Positions 17,607-26,058 are shown, numbered from the stretch's first letter. The stretch: DNA of 64,000 nt from Streptomyces litmocidini (GCF_014649755.1 NZ_BMTQ01000018.1:1-64000), one strand, 5' to 3'. Notes: generated by a model from the letters alone, not told the origin. Made by a program: numbers and translations.

Positions 17607-17908
17607 CGCCGCCACCTCCGTGCGGACGTACGCACTCCGGTACGTCCGGGGAGAACGAGTCAAGTCGGATCCCGGGCGGCGGGCAACAGGAGGGTACGAC
17701 GACTCGGCCGTAAGAGTGAGGCCCGAGGCCGTAACCGGGGGCCCGGTGGAGCGTTGTGCTGCATGACGGCCGTGGCGGGGAAGACCCCCGAGCCCCCACC
17801 ACGGCCGCAGAACTCCTCCAGGACGGCGCCCCGGCACCGCGGGCCGCGCGGGCTTCGGCCGCCCGCGCCGGACTCCGTCCGCCGAGTCCGGCGCCGCGCC
17901 CGGGGTCG
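17607..17908. other. 302-bp intergenic region without a gene
   Basis: It holds the promoter side of the ferritin-like gene and two hairpins downstream of the LLM gene (17767-17807 and 17865-17894). No open frame with convincing codon use or ribosome site is seen. Confidence 0.6.
17865..17894 (-). terminator. Terminator after the F420/LLM gene
   Basis: Perfect 11-bp stem GCGCCGGACTC (17865-17875) with 17884-17894, 8-base loop, 14 bp past the LLM stop codon. A second, larger imperfect hairpin follows at 17767-17807. Confidence 0.7.
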
Positions 17909-18958
17909 TTACGCCAGACCGGCTCGCTCCCTCGCCTCGACGCCCGCCCGCAGGGCCGCGAGGCGCTCGTCCAGGGTGAAGCCGGCCGGGGCGAGGGTGA
18001 GGGTGGTGACCCCGACCTCCGCGTAGGCCGTCATGCGCTCGGCGATCCGCTCGACGGAGCCGAGCAGCGTCGTCCGGTCGATCAGGGAGTGGGGAACCGC
18101 GGCCGCGGCCCCGGTCTTGTCGCCCGCCAGGTACTTGTCCTGGATCTCGGCGGCCTCCTTCTCGTACCCCATGCGCTGCGCGAGCTGGTTGTAGAAGTTC
18201 TGCTTCCGGCTGCCCATGCCGCCGACGTACAGCGCGGTGTACGGGCGGAACACGTCGGCGAGCGCGGTCACGTCGTCGCCGAGGGCGAGCGGCAGGGTCG
18301 GGCAGACGTCGAAGCCGTCCATCGTCAGACCGGCCTTCTCGCGGCCCGCGCGCAGGTGCCGGAGCGCGGTCTCCTCCAGGTGCTCGGCGGAGGGGAAGAT
18401 CAGCAGGGCGCCGTCGGCGATCTCGCCGGTCTGCTCCAGGTTCTTCGGCCCGATCGCGGCGATGTACAGCGGGATGTGCTCGCGCTGCGGGTGGACGGTG
18501 AGCTTGATGGGCTTGCCGGGGCCGCCGGGGAGCGGCAGGGTCCAGTGCTCGCCGTCGTAGCTGAGCCGCTCGCGGGTCATGGCCCTGCGGACGATCTCGA
18601 CGTACTCGCGGGTCCGGGCGAGCGGCTTGTCGAACTTCACGCCGTACCAGCCCTCGGAGACCTGCGGTCCGGAGACGCCGAGGCCGAGGCGGAAGCGGCC
18701 GCCGGTGAGCGAGTCGAGGGTGGCCGCCGTCATCGCCGTCATGGCGGGCTGGCGGGCCGGGATCTGCATGATCGCGGAACCGACGTCGATCCGCTCGGTC
18801 TTCGCCGCGACCCAGGCGAGGACGGTGGGGGCGTCGGAGCCGTAGGCCTCGGCGGCCCAGCAGACGTCGTAACCGAGGCGGTCCGCCTCCTGGGCGACGG
18901 CGAGGTTGTCGCCGTCCATGCCGGCTCCCCAGTAGCCGAGGTTGATGCCGAGCCGCAT
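17909..18958 (-). CDS. LLM-class F420-dependent oxidoreductase
   Basis: 349-aa luciferase-like oxidoreductase resembling the F420-binding mycobacterial/Streptomyces family: MRLGINLGYWGAGMD at the N terminus, GYDVCWAAEAYGSDAPT near 30, ARQPAMTAMTAATLDSLTGGRF near 70 and LGVSGPQVSEGWYG near 97. Substrate unknown. ATG 18958 has AAGGGG eight bases upstream, better placed than for GTG 18967. A TTACC/GGTAA palindrome lies 13 bp upstream. Divergent from the aldo/keto reductase. Confidence 0.85.
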   Translation of the reverse strand: MRLGINLGYWGAGMDGDNLAVAQEADRLGYDVCWAAEAYGSDAPTVLAWVAAKTERIDVGSAIMQIPARQPAMTAMTAATLDSLTGGRFRLGLGVSGPQVSEGWYGVKFDKPLARTREYVEIVRRAMTRERLSYDGEHWTLPLPGGPGKPIKLTVHPQREHIPLYIAAIGPKNLEQTGEIADGALLIFPSAEHLEETALRHLRAGREKAGLTMDGFDVCPTLPLALGDDVTALADVFRPYTALYVGGMGSRKQNFYNQLAQRMGYEKEAAEIQDKYLAGDKTGAAAAVPHSLIDRTTLLGSVERIAERMTAYAEVGVTTLTLAPAGFTLDERLAALRAGVEARERAGLA

Positions 18959-18970
18959 TCCACGCACCCC

Positions 18971-18984
18971 TTACCCATCGGTAA
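18971..18984. promoter_or_regulatory. TTACC/GGTAA palindrome before the LLM gene
   Basis: TTACCCATCGGTAA has 5-bp perfect arms around four bases, ending 13 bp before the LLM start codon. Palindromes of this form are typical TetR-family sites upstream of acyl-CoA and F420 oxidoreductase genes in actinobacteria; no regulator gene adjoins it. Confidence 0.4.
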
Positions 18985-19086
18985 CGTCTCTTGGGCCGGA
19001 CTCTAGCGCGCGTGCGAGCCATCCGTCAGGACACGGTTGTCCACAGGCTCTCTCCGGGTGGTGCCCCGGCCAGTACTCTCGCGCCC

Positions 19087-20064
19087 ATGGAGCAGAGGCA
19101 TCTCGGACGTACCGGCCTGCGTGTGTCGCGCATCGGACTCGGCACCCTCACCTGGGGCCGGGACACCGACGAGCACGACGCCGCCGAGCAGTTGAAGACG
19201 TTCTGGGACGCGGGCGGCACGCTGGTGGACACCGCCGACGTGTACGGCGGGGGCGAGGCCGAGTACCTGCTCGGGCGACTGATGGAGCGCCTGGTGCCCC
19301 GGCAGGACCTCGTCCTGTCCACCAAGGCGGGCAGCGTCCCGGACCCCGACCGGCGCACGGACGGCTCGCGCGGGCACCTGCTCGCCGCGCTCGACGCCTC
19401 CCTGGCCCGGCTGGGCACGGACCACGTGGACCTGTGGCAGCTGCACGCCTTCGACCCGCACACGCCCCTGGAGGAATCGCTGCAGGCCCTCGACATCGCG
19501 GTGCGCAGCGGGCGGGCGCGGTACGCGGGCGTGTCGAACTTCTGCGGCTGGCAGCTCGCCAAGGCGGGCACCTGGCAGCTCGGCGGCGACCGCACGCGGC
19601 TCGCCGGCGCGCAGCTGGAGTACTCGCTGCTCCAGCGAGGCGTCGAGCGGGAGGTGCTGCCGGCCGCGATGGACCTCGGCATAGGTCTGCTGCCCTCGTC
19701 CCCGCTGGGGCGCGGGGTCCTGACGGGGAAGTACCGGGGCGGCACGCCGACGGACTCGCGGGGCGCCTCGGAGACGATGGCGCCCTTCGTGGAGCCGTAC
19801 CTGGACGACGCGGCGAGCCGGATCGTGGACGCGGTGGCGACGGCGGCCGACGGGCTCGCGACGACCCCGCTCCACGTGGCGCTCGCATGGGTCCGCGACC
19901 GGCCCGGGGTGACCGCGCCGATCGTCGGGGCGCGCACGGCGCGGCAGCTCACGACCACGTTGTCGGTGGAGGCCCTTAGTCTTCCTGACGAGATCTGTCG
20001 GGCGCTGGACGATGTGTCGGCGCCCGTGCACCGCTATCCGGATCACGACTGGAGCACCTTGTGA
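19087..20064 (+). CDS. Aldo/keto reductase
   Basis: 325-aa NADPH-dependent aldo/keto reductase. Catalytic tetrad residues are recognisable: Asp/Tyr in LVDTADVYGGGEAEYLLG near residue 48, Lys in LVLSTKAGS near 80, His in LWQLHAFDPHTPLEE near 120. The cofactor-binding C-terminal part includes PLGRGVLTGKYRGG near 215 and PIVGARTARQL near 280. Physiological substrate unknown. Its TGA overlaps the GTG of the next gene (GTGA), so the RecD-like protein is co-translated. Confidence 0.9.
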   Translation: MEQRHLGRTGLRVSRIGLGTLTWGRDTDEHDAAEQLKTFWDAGGTLVDTADVYGGGEAEYLLGRLMERLVPRQDLVLSTKAGSVPDPDRRTDGSRGHLLAALDASLARLGTDHVDLWQLHAFDPHTPLEESLQALDIAVRSGRARYAGVSNFCGWQLAKAGTWQLGGDRTRLAGAQLEYSLLQRGVEREVLPAAMDLGIGLLPSSPLGRGVLTGKYRGGTPTDSRGASETMAPFVEPYLDDAASRIVDAVATAADGLATTPLHVALAWVRDRPGVTAPIVGARTARQLTTTLSVEALSLPDEICRALDDVSAPVHRYPDHDWSTL

Positions 20065-22361
20065 CCGAGCCTTCCGGGGAGACCGCGCCCGAGGCCGCGG
20101 AGCCCACCGAGGACCTGCGGGAGGAGGCCGCCGAGCCCCCGGCCCCCGACGCGGCCGAGGGACCGGAGCCCGCCGGGGGGCGGGAGACGGCCGAAGAGCC
20201 CGATGGGGCCGGGGAGCCCGAGGCCTCCGAGGAGCCGGGCGCGGCCGGGGGACCGGAGTCCGCCGAAGAGCCCGGCGACCGGGCGGTCACGGCCGAGGGG
20301 GCGGAGGCCGCCGAGGAAGCGGAGTCCGCCGAAGAGTCCGGCGACCGGGTGGCCGCCGGCGAGGGGGCGGAGGCCGCCGGAGACACCGGCGGGTCCGGGG
20401 TGAGCGAGGCACAGGCCGAGCTCGCCGCGCAGCGGGAGCTGCGGGCCAGGATCGAGGCCCGGAAGGCCGAGAAGGGCGGTCCGGTGGCGAGCGGCGCGAA
20501 GCTGAGCGGCACCGCGGCCGACCTCCTCGCCGCCGTCCGGGCCGTCGAGGGCGGCGCCGCCTCCGGCAGCGCGTTCTACGAGGCGCCCGAACCCGCTCCC
20601 CGCCGCCCCGCCGTCGAGACGGCGCCGGCGACGACCGTGCGGCCCCCCGCGCCGGAGCGGCCGACGGCCCCGGCGCCCGGCACCACGGCCGCCGTCCGCG
20701 AGGTCCTCGTCGCGGGCGGCGCCCCGGAGGCGCTGGCCGGCCGGGTCGCCGCCGTGCTCGGCGAGGGCGCGGCCCCGGCGTTGCGCGAGGACCCGTGGCA
20801 GCTGCTCGCGGTGCCGGGGGTCCTGCCGGAGCAGGCCGATGGTTTCGCGCGGGCGCTGCTCGGCCCCGCCTGCGGCCCCGGTGACCCGCGCCGCACGACC
20901 GCCCTGACCGTGTGGCTCCTGGAGCGGGCCGCCGTCCAGGGGCACACGGCCCTGGAGGTCCGGGCCGTGCGCGCCGGGCTCGCCGGACACGCGGTGCCCG
21001 ACCCGGAGCAGGCGGTCGAGGCGGCGGTCTCCGAGGGCGCGGTCCTCCTCTTCCAGGAGGAGGAGGAGACGGCGGAGGAGCCCGACGGCGACGAGGAGGC
21101 CGAGGAGGCGCCCGCCGCGGAGCGGGAGCCCGCCGCTCCCGTGCTGCTCGGACTCGACCGGTACGCGCTGGCGGAGGAGAGCCTCGCCGAGGGACTCGCC
21201 CGGCTGGTCAGGACGGCGAAGGCCGAGGTCTGGGAGGGCGGCGAGCTGGAGCGCGCCACCGGGGCGCACGGCCTCGTCCTGCACACGGGCGGGGAGGCCG
21301 CCCGCGCCGAGCCGGTGGCGCTCGCCGCGGCGGCCCGTGAGCGGGGACTGCGCACCCTGGTGGCCGTCCACGCGGACACCCGCGTCGAGAAGGACGCGGT
21401 GACGGTCGCCGCGCTGCTGTCGGGCGCGGCCGGTCCCGGCCGTGACGAGGACGGCGCCTTCGCCCTGGACCTCCTCGTGCTCCTCGACGCCCCGCAGCTG
21501 GACGTGGAGACGGGCGCGGTGCTCGTGGAGTCGCTGCCGGACGGCTGCCGCCTGGTGCTGAGCGGCGATCCGGAGGTGCTCGGCGCCCCGGGCGCGGGCC
21601 GGGTCTTCGCGGACGTCCTCGCCTCCCGGGTGTGCCCGCGGATCGCCTCCCGCGTCCCCGATCCGGGGCCGCTCGGCGAGCTGGTGTCGGGCATCGGCGT
21701 CGGCGAGCTGAACCAGGTCGAGGCCCCCGGCAAGGAGGTCGTGATCGTTCCGGTGCGGGACGCGGGCGAGGCCGTGCACCGTACGGTCCAGCTGGTGGCG
21801 GACTCGGTGCCCCGGGCGCTCGGGGTGCCGTCCGAGCAGACGCAGGTCGTCACGGTCGGCCACGGCGGCTCCGCCGGCACGCGCGCGCTGAACGCCGCCC
21901 TGAAGCAGCGGCTCAACCCCGGCCCCGGCCGGTTCGGCGGCTACGACCCCGGGGACCGGGTGGCGTACGCGCCCGCGCCGGGGCACACGGTGACGGGCAC
22001 CGTCCTCTCGGCCGACGCCGAGGGGCTGCGGCTGCGTTGCGGGCGCGACGAGCTCCTCGTACCGAGGGACCGGGTGGAGTCGGCGCTGCGGCACGGCTGG
22101 GCGCTCACCGCGCACCAGGCGGCCGGGACGCGCTGGCCCGCGGTGGTCGTGGTGCTGCCGGGGGACGCCGCGGGCGGCCTGAGCCGGCCGTGGGTGTACA
22201 CGGCCTTCGGCCGGGCGGAGCGCCATCTGTCGGTCGTGCACGGCGTGGACCAGGCGCTGCCCCGCGCGGTGGCCGAGGGGGTGGCCCCGGAGCGTACGAC
22301 GCGGCTGCGGCCGCTCCTGGAGGCGCTGCTGGCCGCCGACGGGGAGGAGAGGACGGCATGA
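20061..22361 (+). CDS. RecD2-like protein with decayed helicase motifs
   Basis: 766-aa protein. Residues 1-125 are low-complexity, rich in Glu/Ala/Gly. A helix-hairpin-helix segment follows (about 210-275, DPWQLLAVPGVLPEQADGFARALLG), as in the N-terminal domain of RecD2 helicases. The helicase core is recognisable but altered: at the Walker A position near 400 the sequence is HGLVLHTGGEAARAE, with no GKT/S; DLLVLLDAPQLD near 470 replaces Walker B; LVLSGDPEVLGAPGAGRVFADVL near 495 matches RecD motif III; ALTAHQAAGTRWPAVVVVLP near 682 matches motif VI with K-S-Q lost. DNA binding is likely, ATP hydrolysis unlikely. Starts by GTGA overlap with the aldo/keto reductase. Confidence 0.75.
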   Translation: MTEPSGETAPEAAEPTEDLREEAAEPPAPDAAEGPEPAGGRETAEEPDGAGEPEASEEPGAAGGPESAEEPGDRAVTAEGAEAAEEAESAEESGDRVAAGEGAEAAGDTGGSGVSEAQAELAAQRELRARIEARKAEKGGPVASGAKLSGTAADLLAAVRAVEGGAASGSAFYEAPEPAPRRPAVETAPATTVRPPAPERPTAPAPGTTAAVREVLVAGGAPEALAGRVAAVLGEGAAPALREDPWQLLAVPGVLPEQADGFARALLGPACGPGDPRRTTALTVWLLERAAVQGHTALEVRAVRAGLAGHAVPDPEQAVEAAVSEGAVLLFQEEEETAEEPDGDEEAEEAPAAEREPAAPVLLGLDRYALAEESLAEGLARLVRTAKAEVWEGGELERATGAHGLVLHTGGEAARAEPVALAAAARERGLRTLVAVHADTRVEKDAVTVAALLSGAAGPGRDEDGAFALDLLVLLDAPQLDVETGAVLVESLPDGCRLVLSGDPEVLGAPGAGRVFADVLASRVCPRIASRVPDPGPLGELVSGIGVGELNQVEAPGKEVVIVPVRDAGEAVHRTVQLVADSVPRALGVPSEQTQVVTVGHGGSAGTRALNAALKQRLNPGPGRFGGYDPGDRVAYAPAPGHTVTGTVLSADAEGLRLRCGRDELLVPRDRVESALRHGWALTAHQAAGTRWPAVVVVLPGDAAGGLSRPWVYTAFGRAERHLSVVHGVDQALPRAVAEGVAPERTTRLRPLLEALLAADGEERTA

Positions 22362-22363
22362 CG

Positions 22364-22399
22364 GAGGGCCGGGACGCCACGCGTGGTGTCCCGGCCCTC
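22364..22399. terminator. Terminator after the RecD2-like gene
   Basis: 17-bp stem (22364-22380 with 22383-22399, one G-U pair) starting directly after the stop codon, arms GAGGGCCGGGAC and complement. Probably bidirectional, since the next gene converges. Confidence 0.7.
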
Positions 22400-22416
22400 T
22401 CCCGGCCCTCTCCCGT

Positions 22417-22489
22417 CCCGTCAGACCCGCGTCCCGTCGGACCCGCGTCCCGTCAGGCCCGCGTTCCGTCAGACCCGCGTCCCGTCAGG
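22417..22489. repeat. 16-bp tandem repeat, 4.5 copies
   Basis: Unit CCCGTCAGACCCGCGT repeats at 22417, 22433, 22449 and 22465 with single-base changes, plus a partial copy to 22489. It occupies the gap between two convergent genes and runs into the stop codon of the 22485-23141 gene. Confidence 0.8.
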
Positions 22490-23141
22490 CGTCCGCCCCG
22501 GGGGCTCCCGCGTCCACGGGCTCGTCCTCGTCCTCCTCGTCGAAGACGGAGCTGACGTCGAAGCGGCAGACGATCCGCTCGGGGTCGGCGTGGTCGAAGG
22601 GGGCGGCCAGCCACTCCCCCGGTTCCGGGAGCTCCTCGGCGGCGGTGACCCAGAGCGTGGAGTCCCCCTCCTCCAGGCCGAACTCCTTGTGCCGGGAGGC
22701 GATCTCGTCCGGTTCGTACTCTCCGAAGAGCACGCCGAGCGCGGCGAGCGGCGAGACGCCTGCCTTGGCGACCGCGCGGGTGTCCGCGTCGTCGAGCTCG
22801 GCGACGCGGCGGGCCTGGGCGAGCAGCCGCTGTGGTTCGGCGACGGCGTAGTCGCGGCGGATCAGGAGGCTGAGGGCGTGAGGTTCGTCAGGTCCGGCGT
22901 ACGGCGGCAGGCTGCCGTCGGCGCCGGGGATCTCGAAGGGGGTGACCTCGTCGTACCGGTCGTAGAGGAGTTCGTCGTACGTCTCGGCGGCCGCGGCGAG
23001 GGCGTTGAAGGCCTCGTAGACGGCCGTGTCGTCGTCTCCCGTGCGGCGTTCGACCGCCGCGAGGTGACGGTCCAGTGCGGTCTTGACCGCCTCCGCGGCG
23101 GCACGTACCTCGGCAGCGGTGGGCTGCGCAGCATCAGACAT
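22485..23141 (-). CDS. Conserved hypothetical protein
   Basis: 218-aa acidic soluble protein (MSDAAQPTAAEVRAAAEAVKTALDRHLAAVE...). It begins with a helical segment of about 75 residues and ends with an acidic tail (EEDEDEPVDAG). I recognise no catalytic motif or named domain. It is conserved at this place, as far as I recall, in other Streptomyces. Its 3' end extends into a 16-bp tandem repeat, so the C-terminal 2-3 residues may vary between strains. Confidence 0.65.
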   Translation of the reverse strand: MSDAAQPTAAEVRAAAEAVKTALDRHLAAVERRTGDDDTAVYEAFNALAAAAETYDELLYDRYDEVTPFEIPGADGSLPPYAGPDEPHALSLLIRRDYAVAEPQRLLAQARRVAELDDADTRAVAKAGVSPLAALGVLFGEYEPDEIASRHKEFGLEEGDSTLWVTAAEELPEPGEWLAAPFDHADPERIVCRFDVSSVFDEEDEDEPVDAGAPGADA

Positions 23142-23188
23142 GGGACAGACGCTATCCGTACCGGGCCGGTGCCCGCACAATAGATGCG

Positions 23189-23377
23189 ATGGCGGAATAC
23201 GAATTTGTCGACGTGTACGTGCCGCGCGGTGTCTCCCGCAAGGAGGCGACGCGGCTCCTGACCGACCATGCCGAGTACGGACACTGGGAGTTGGACCGTC
23301 TGACCCTGCACCGGGACGGAAGCCGCAGGGTGCGGCTGAAGCGGCGGATCATCCGCCAGGTCCGGGCGACCTGGTAG
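23189..23377 (+). CDS. DUF5703 family small protein
   Basis: 62-aa basic protein, MAEYEFVDVYVPRGVSRKEATRLL..., matching the small actinobacterial DUF5703 family. It ends in a strongly basic segment (RRVRLKRRIIRQVRATW), compatible with nucleic-acid or membrane-surface binding. No known function. Divergent from the preceding hypothetical gene (47-bp gap) and followed by a terminator. Confidence 0.75.
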   Translation: MAEYEFVDVYVPRGVSRKEATRLLTDHAEYGHWELDRLTLHRDGSRRVRLKRRIIRQVRATW

Positions 23378-23410
23378 CGGGCACCGGACACCGAGAGGAA
23401 GACAGCGAGA

Positions 23411-23437
23411 AGGGGCCCCGTGGTGTGCGGGGCCCCT
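23411..23437. terminator. Terminator between DUF5703 gene and chpC
   Basis: Perfect 10-bp stem AGGGGCCCCG (23411-23420) with 23428-23437 and a 7-base loop, between convergent genes. Confidence 0.75.
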
Positions 23438-23462
23438 GTGCGTGGTGCGGGGGCTCGGCGGA

Positions 23463-24230
23463 TCAGGCGGCGCGGCGGGCGCGGCGGTAGATCAGCGAGC
23501 CGGCGAGCAGCATCCCGGCGCCGGCGGGAAGGATCACGCCGAGCGGGCCGGAGCCGGTCTCGGCGAGTTCCTCGACGGCCCGCGGCGGAGTGACGATCTG
23601 AGTGCCGGGAGTGTTCGAGCCGCCCTCGCTGCCGGGGGTGCCGGGAGTGCCCGGGTGGCCGGGGGTGCCGGGGTGACCCGGATTCCCGGGGTGTCCGGGG
23701 TTACCGGGGTGGCCCGGATTCCCGGGGTGTCCGGGGTTGCCGGGATTCCCGGGGTTCTCGGGGTTGCCCGGGTTCCCGGGGTGGCCCGGCTCCTCCTCCC
23801 CGTAGCCGGTGTCCCCTCCGTTCGCGCAGTCGTTGCCCATGACGGCGTTGCCCAGGCCGACGCCCGTGACGTTGTTGCCGCAGACGTTCACCGGGACGTC
23901 GACCGGCACCTCGATGTCGTTGCCGGAGCCCACGCCGGGAGAGTTTCCGGTGTGCCCGCCGGCGGAGGATCCGCCACCGGACGGGGAGGTGTTGGCGCAC
24001 GTGTTGCCAAAGGCCGGATTGAGCAGTCCGATGACGTTGACGGTGTTCCCGCAGGCGTTCACCGGTGCGTGCACCGGGACCTGGACGGAATTTCCGGACG
24101 CGACGCCCGGGGAGTTCATGGCCGTACCGTTCGCGCCGGAATCGGCGTGCGCATATCCGCCGCCGACGGCGGCGAAGACGCCTCCGGCGGCCGCGACGGT
24201 GATGAGGCCCTTGCGCGTGACCTGTCGCAT
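23463..24230 (-). CDS. chpC: Long chaplin, sortase-anchored (ChpC-like)
   Basis: 255-aa cell-surface hydrophobic protein for aerial hyphae. A signal peptide (about residues 1-29) is followed by two chaplin domains (about 31-72 and 92-135), each with a Cys pair. A Pro/Gly/Asn/His repeat spacer (about 148-210) leads to the sortase motif LAETG near 226, a hydrophobic segment and the basic tail RRARRAA. Long chaplins are wall-anchored and display short chaplins and rodlins. It lies next to chpH, as SCO1674-SCO1675 in S. coelicolor. ATG 24230 has AGGGA upstream. Confidence 0.93.
   Translation of the reverse strand: MRQVTRKGLITVAAAGGVFAAVGGGYAHADSGANGTAMNSPGVASGNSVQVPVHAPVNACGNTVNVIGLLNPAFGNTCANTSPSGGGSSAGGHTGNSPGVGSGNDIEVPVDVPVNVCGNNVTGVGLGNAVMGNDCANGGDTGYGEEEPGHPGNPGNPENPGNPGNPGHPGNPGHPGNPGHPGNPGHPGTPGHPGTPGTPGSEGGSNTPGTQIVTPPRAVEELAETGSGPLGVILPAGAGMLLAGSLIYRRARRAA
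23628..23793. repeat. Collagen-like coding repeat inside chpC
   Basis: Degenerate 18-bp units encoding PGNPGH/PGHPGT in tandem, the wall-spanning spacer of the chaplin. Perfect and near-perfect copies make this part prone to length change by slippage or recombination. Confidence 0.75.
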
Positions 24231-24299
24231 AGCTTGTTCCCTGCCTGCTCGGCTTCGAAAGAGTGCCACCGGGCGGACGGCCCGGGGCGGAAATGGCCA

Positions 24300-24336
24300 C
24301 CGGCCCCGGAGTGCATGGCACGCACTCCGGGGCCGG
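24300..24336 (-). terminator. Terminator between chpH and chpC
   Basis: Perfect 15-bp stem (24300-24314 with 24322-24336) and 7-base loop, 35 bp past the chpH stop codon. The two chaplin genes are therefore probably transcribed separately. Confidence 0.75.
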
Positions 24337-24370
24337 ACCGGCTCACACCCTCACGGGGCGAGGCACAACG

Positions 24371-24604
24371 TCAGGCGTTGACGCAGGTGTTGCCGAAGGC
24401 GGGGTTCAGCAGGCCGATCACGGAGACCGTGTTGCCGCACACGTTCACGGGGATGTGGACCGGCACCTGGACGACGTTGCCCGAGAGCACGCCGGGGGAA
24501 CCGATGGCGGCAGCCTGAGCGCCCGAGTCGGCGACGGCCATGCCCGCGCCCGCGAGAACGAGACCGCTGGTGGCAGCCGCAGCAGCGACGACCTTCTTGA
24601 TCAT
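24371..24604 (-). CDS. chpH: Short chaplin (ChpH-like)
   Basis: 77-aa secreted amyloid-forming chaplin. Signal peptide MIKKVVAAAAATSGLVLAGAGMAVA, then a single chaplin domain of about 52 residues (DSGAQAAAIGSPGVLSGN...) with the characteristic two Cys (VNVCGNTVSVIG and FGNTCVNA) forming an intramolecular disulfide. Short chaplins coat hyphae and lower surface tension for aerial growth. A strong ribosome site (AGGAGG) lies six bases before the ATG. Confidence 0.95.
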   Translation of the reverse strand: MIKKVVAAAAATSGLVLAGAGMAVADSGAQAAAIGSPGVLSGNVVQVPVHIPVNVCGNTVSVIGLLNPAFGNTCVNA

Positions 24605-24732
24605 TATTCCTCCTAGTTGGCAATGCGGCCCCAGCCGCGGACCGCACCACCTGTAACGAGGGGGAATGATGGGGGCTACGAGCCCTTGAGTTCATTCACT
24701 CTTTCCGGTCACGTGCAAACGCGTGGGCGAAT

Positions 24733-26058
24733 TCAGCAGGCGTCGAGGAAACGGTCCAGCACGCGGACGCCGAACTTGAGGCCGTCCACCGGGACCCGCT
24801 CGTCCACGCCGTGGAACATGCCCGCGAAGTCGAGCTCCGGCGGCAGCTGGAGCGGGGCGAAGCCGAAGCAGCGGATGCCGAGGTCGTCGAAGGACTTGGC
24901 GTCGGTGCCGCCGGACAGCATGTACGGCACGGCGCGGGCGATCGGGTCCTCGGCGCGCAGCGCCAGCTGCATGGCGTCCACCAGGGCTCCGTCGAAGCTG
25001 GTCTCCAGGGCCTTGTCCCCGTGCACGTCCTCGCGCTTCACGCGGGGGCCGAGGATCCGGTCGAGGTCGGCCAGGAACTCCTGCTCGAAGCCCGGCAGGA
25101 AACGGCCGTCGACGTGCGCGGTGGCCTGGCCGGGGATCACGTTCACCTTGTAGCCGGCGCCGAGCATCGTCGGGGCGGCCGAGTTGCGGAGGGTGGCGCC
25201 GACCATCTTGGCGATGCCGCCGAGCTTGGCGAGGGTGCCGTCCATGTCCTCGGGGTCGAGCGGGGTGCCGAGGGCGTCCGACAGCTCGTCGAGGAAGCTC
25301 CGCACGGTCTTGGTGACCCTCACCGGCCACTGGTGGCGGCCGAGGCGGCCCACGGCCTCGCAGAGCTCCGTGATGGCGTTGTCGTCGTTGGTCATGGAGC
25401 CGTGACCGGCCGTGCCCTCGACGGTCAGCCGCATCCAGTGCATGCCCTTCTGGGCCGTCTCGACCAGGTAGAGCCGCAGGTTCTCGTTGACGGTGAAGGA
25501 GAAGCCGCCGACCTCGCCGATCGCCTCGGTGACGCCCTCGAAGAGGTCGCGGTGGTTGTCGACCAGGTGCCGGGCGCCGTAGGTGCCGCCGGCCTCCTCG
25601 TCGGCGAGGAAGGCGAGGACGACGTCGCGCGGCGGCTTGCGGCCGCTGCGCAGCCGGTCGCGGACGACCGCGAGGGTCATCGCGTCCATGTCCTTCATGT
25701 CGACGGCCCCGCGGCCCCAGACGCAGCCGTCGGCGACCTCGCCGGAGAAGGGGTGGTGGGTCCAGTCCTCGGCGTTGGCCGGGACGACGTCGGTGTGCCC
25801 GTGGATGAGCAGGGCCGGGCGCGACGGGTCCTCGCCCTCGATCCGGGCGACGGTGGAGGCGCGCCCCTTGTGCGACTCGATGATCTTCGGCTCGAGACCG
25901 ACCTCCGCGAGCTTCTCGGCGACGTACTCGGCCGCCGCCCGCTCTCCCGGGCCGGAGTGGTCGCCGTAGTTGCTGGTGTCGATGCGGATGAGGTCGCGAC
26001 AGAGGTCCACCACCTCGTCCTCGCCGCTGACGCTCCGGGCCGTGTTCGACTCGCTCAC
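24733..26058 (-). CDS. M20-family metallopeptidase/dipeptidase-like hydrolase
   Basis: 441-aa cytoplasmic zinc hydrolase of the M20 (ArgE/DapE/CPG2-type) family. Metal-binding motifs: ALLIHGHTDVVPANAEDW near residue 85 (first His and Asp), WGRGAVDMKDMDAM near 112 (bridging Asp), AFLADEEAGGTYGARHL near 148 (catalytic Glu pair), and SGGTDAKSFDDLGI near 385 and MFHGVDERV near 415. A dimerisation domain sits between. The exact peptide or amide substrate is unknown. The GTG start is preceded by GGGAGGAAG. Confidence 0.9.
   Translation of the reverse strand: MSESNTARSVSGEDEVVDLCRDLIRIDTSNYGDHSGPGERAAAEYVAEKLAEVGLEPKIIESHKGRASTVARIEGEDPSRPALLIHGHTDVVPANAEDWTHHPFSGEVADGCVWGRGAVDMKDMDAMTLAVVRDRLRSGRKPPRDVVLAFLADEEAGGTYGARHLVDNHRDLFEGVTEAIGEVGGFSFTVNENLRLYLVETAQKGMHWMRLTVEGTAGHGSMTNDDNAITELCEAVGRLGRHQWPVRVTKTVRSFLDELSDALGTPLDPEDMDGTLAKLGGIAKMVGATLRNSAAPTMLGAGYKVNVIPGQATAHVDGRFLPGFEQEFLADLDRILGPRVKREDVHGDKALETSFDGALVDAMQLALRAEDPIARAVPYMLSGGTDAKSFDDLGIRCFGFAPLQLPPELDFAGMFHGVDERVPVDGLKFGVRVLDRFLDAC

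Noticed and set aside
20061..22361. Pseudogene of a helicase
   Set aside because: The frame is open over 766 codons with normal codon use and translational coupling to its neighbour; the motif loss looks like functional divergence.
22417..22489. CRISPR-like array
   Set aside because: The repeats are directly adjacent 16-mers with no unique spacers and no cas genes nearby.
23628..23793. CRISPR-like or mobile repeat in chpC
   Set aside because: The repetition encodes an in-frame PGN/PGH spacer of a chaplin.
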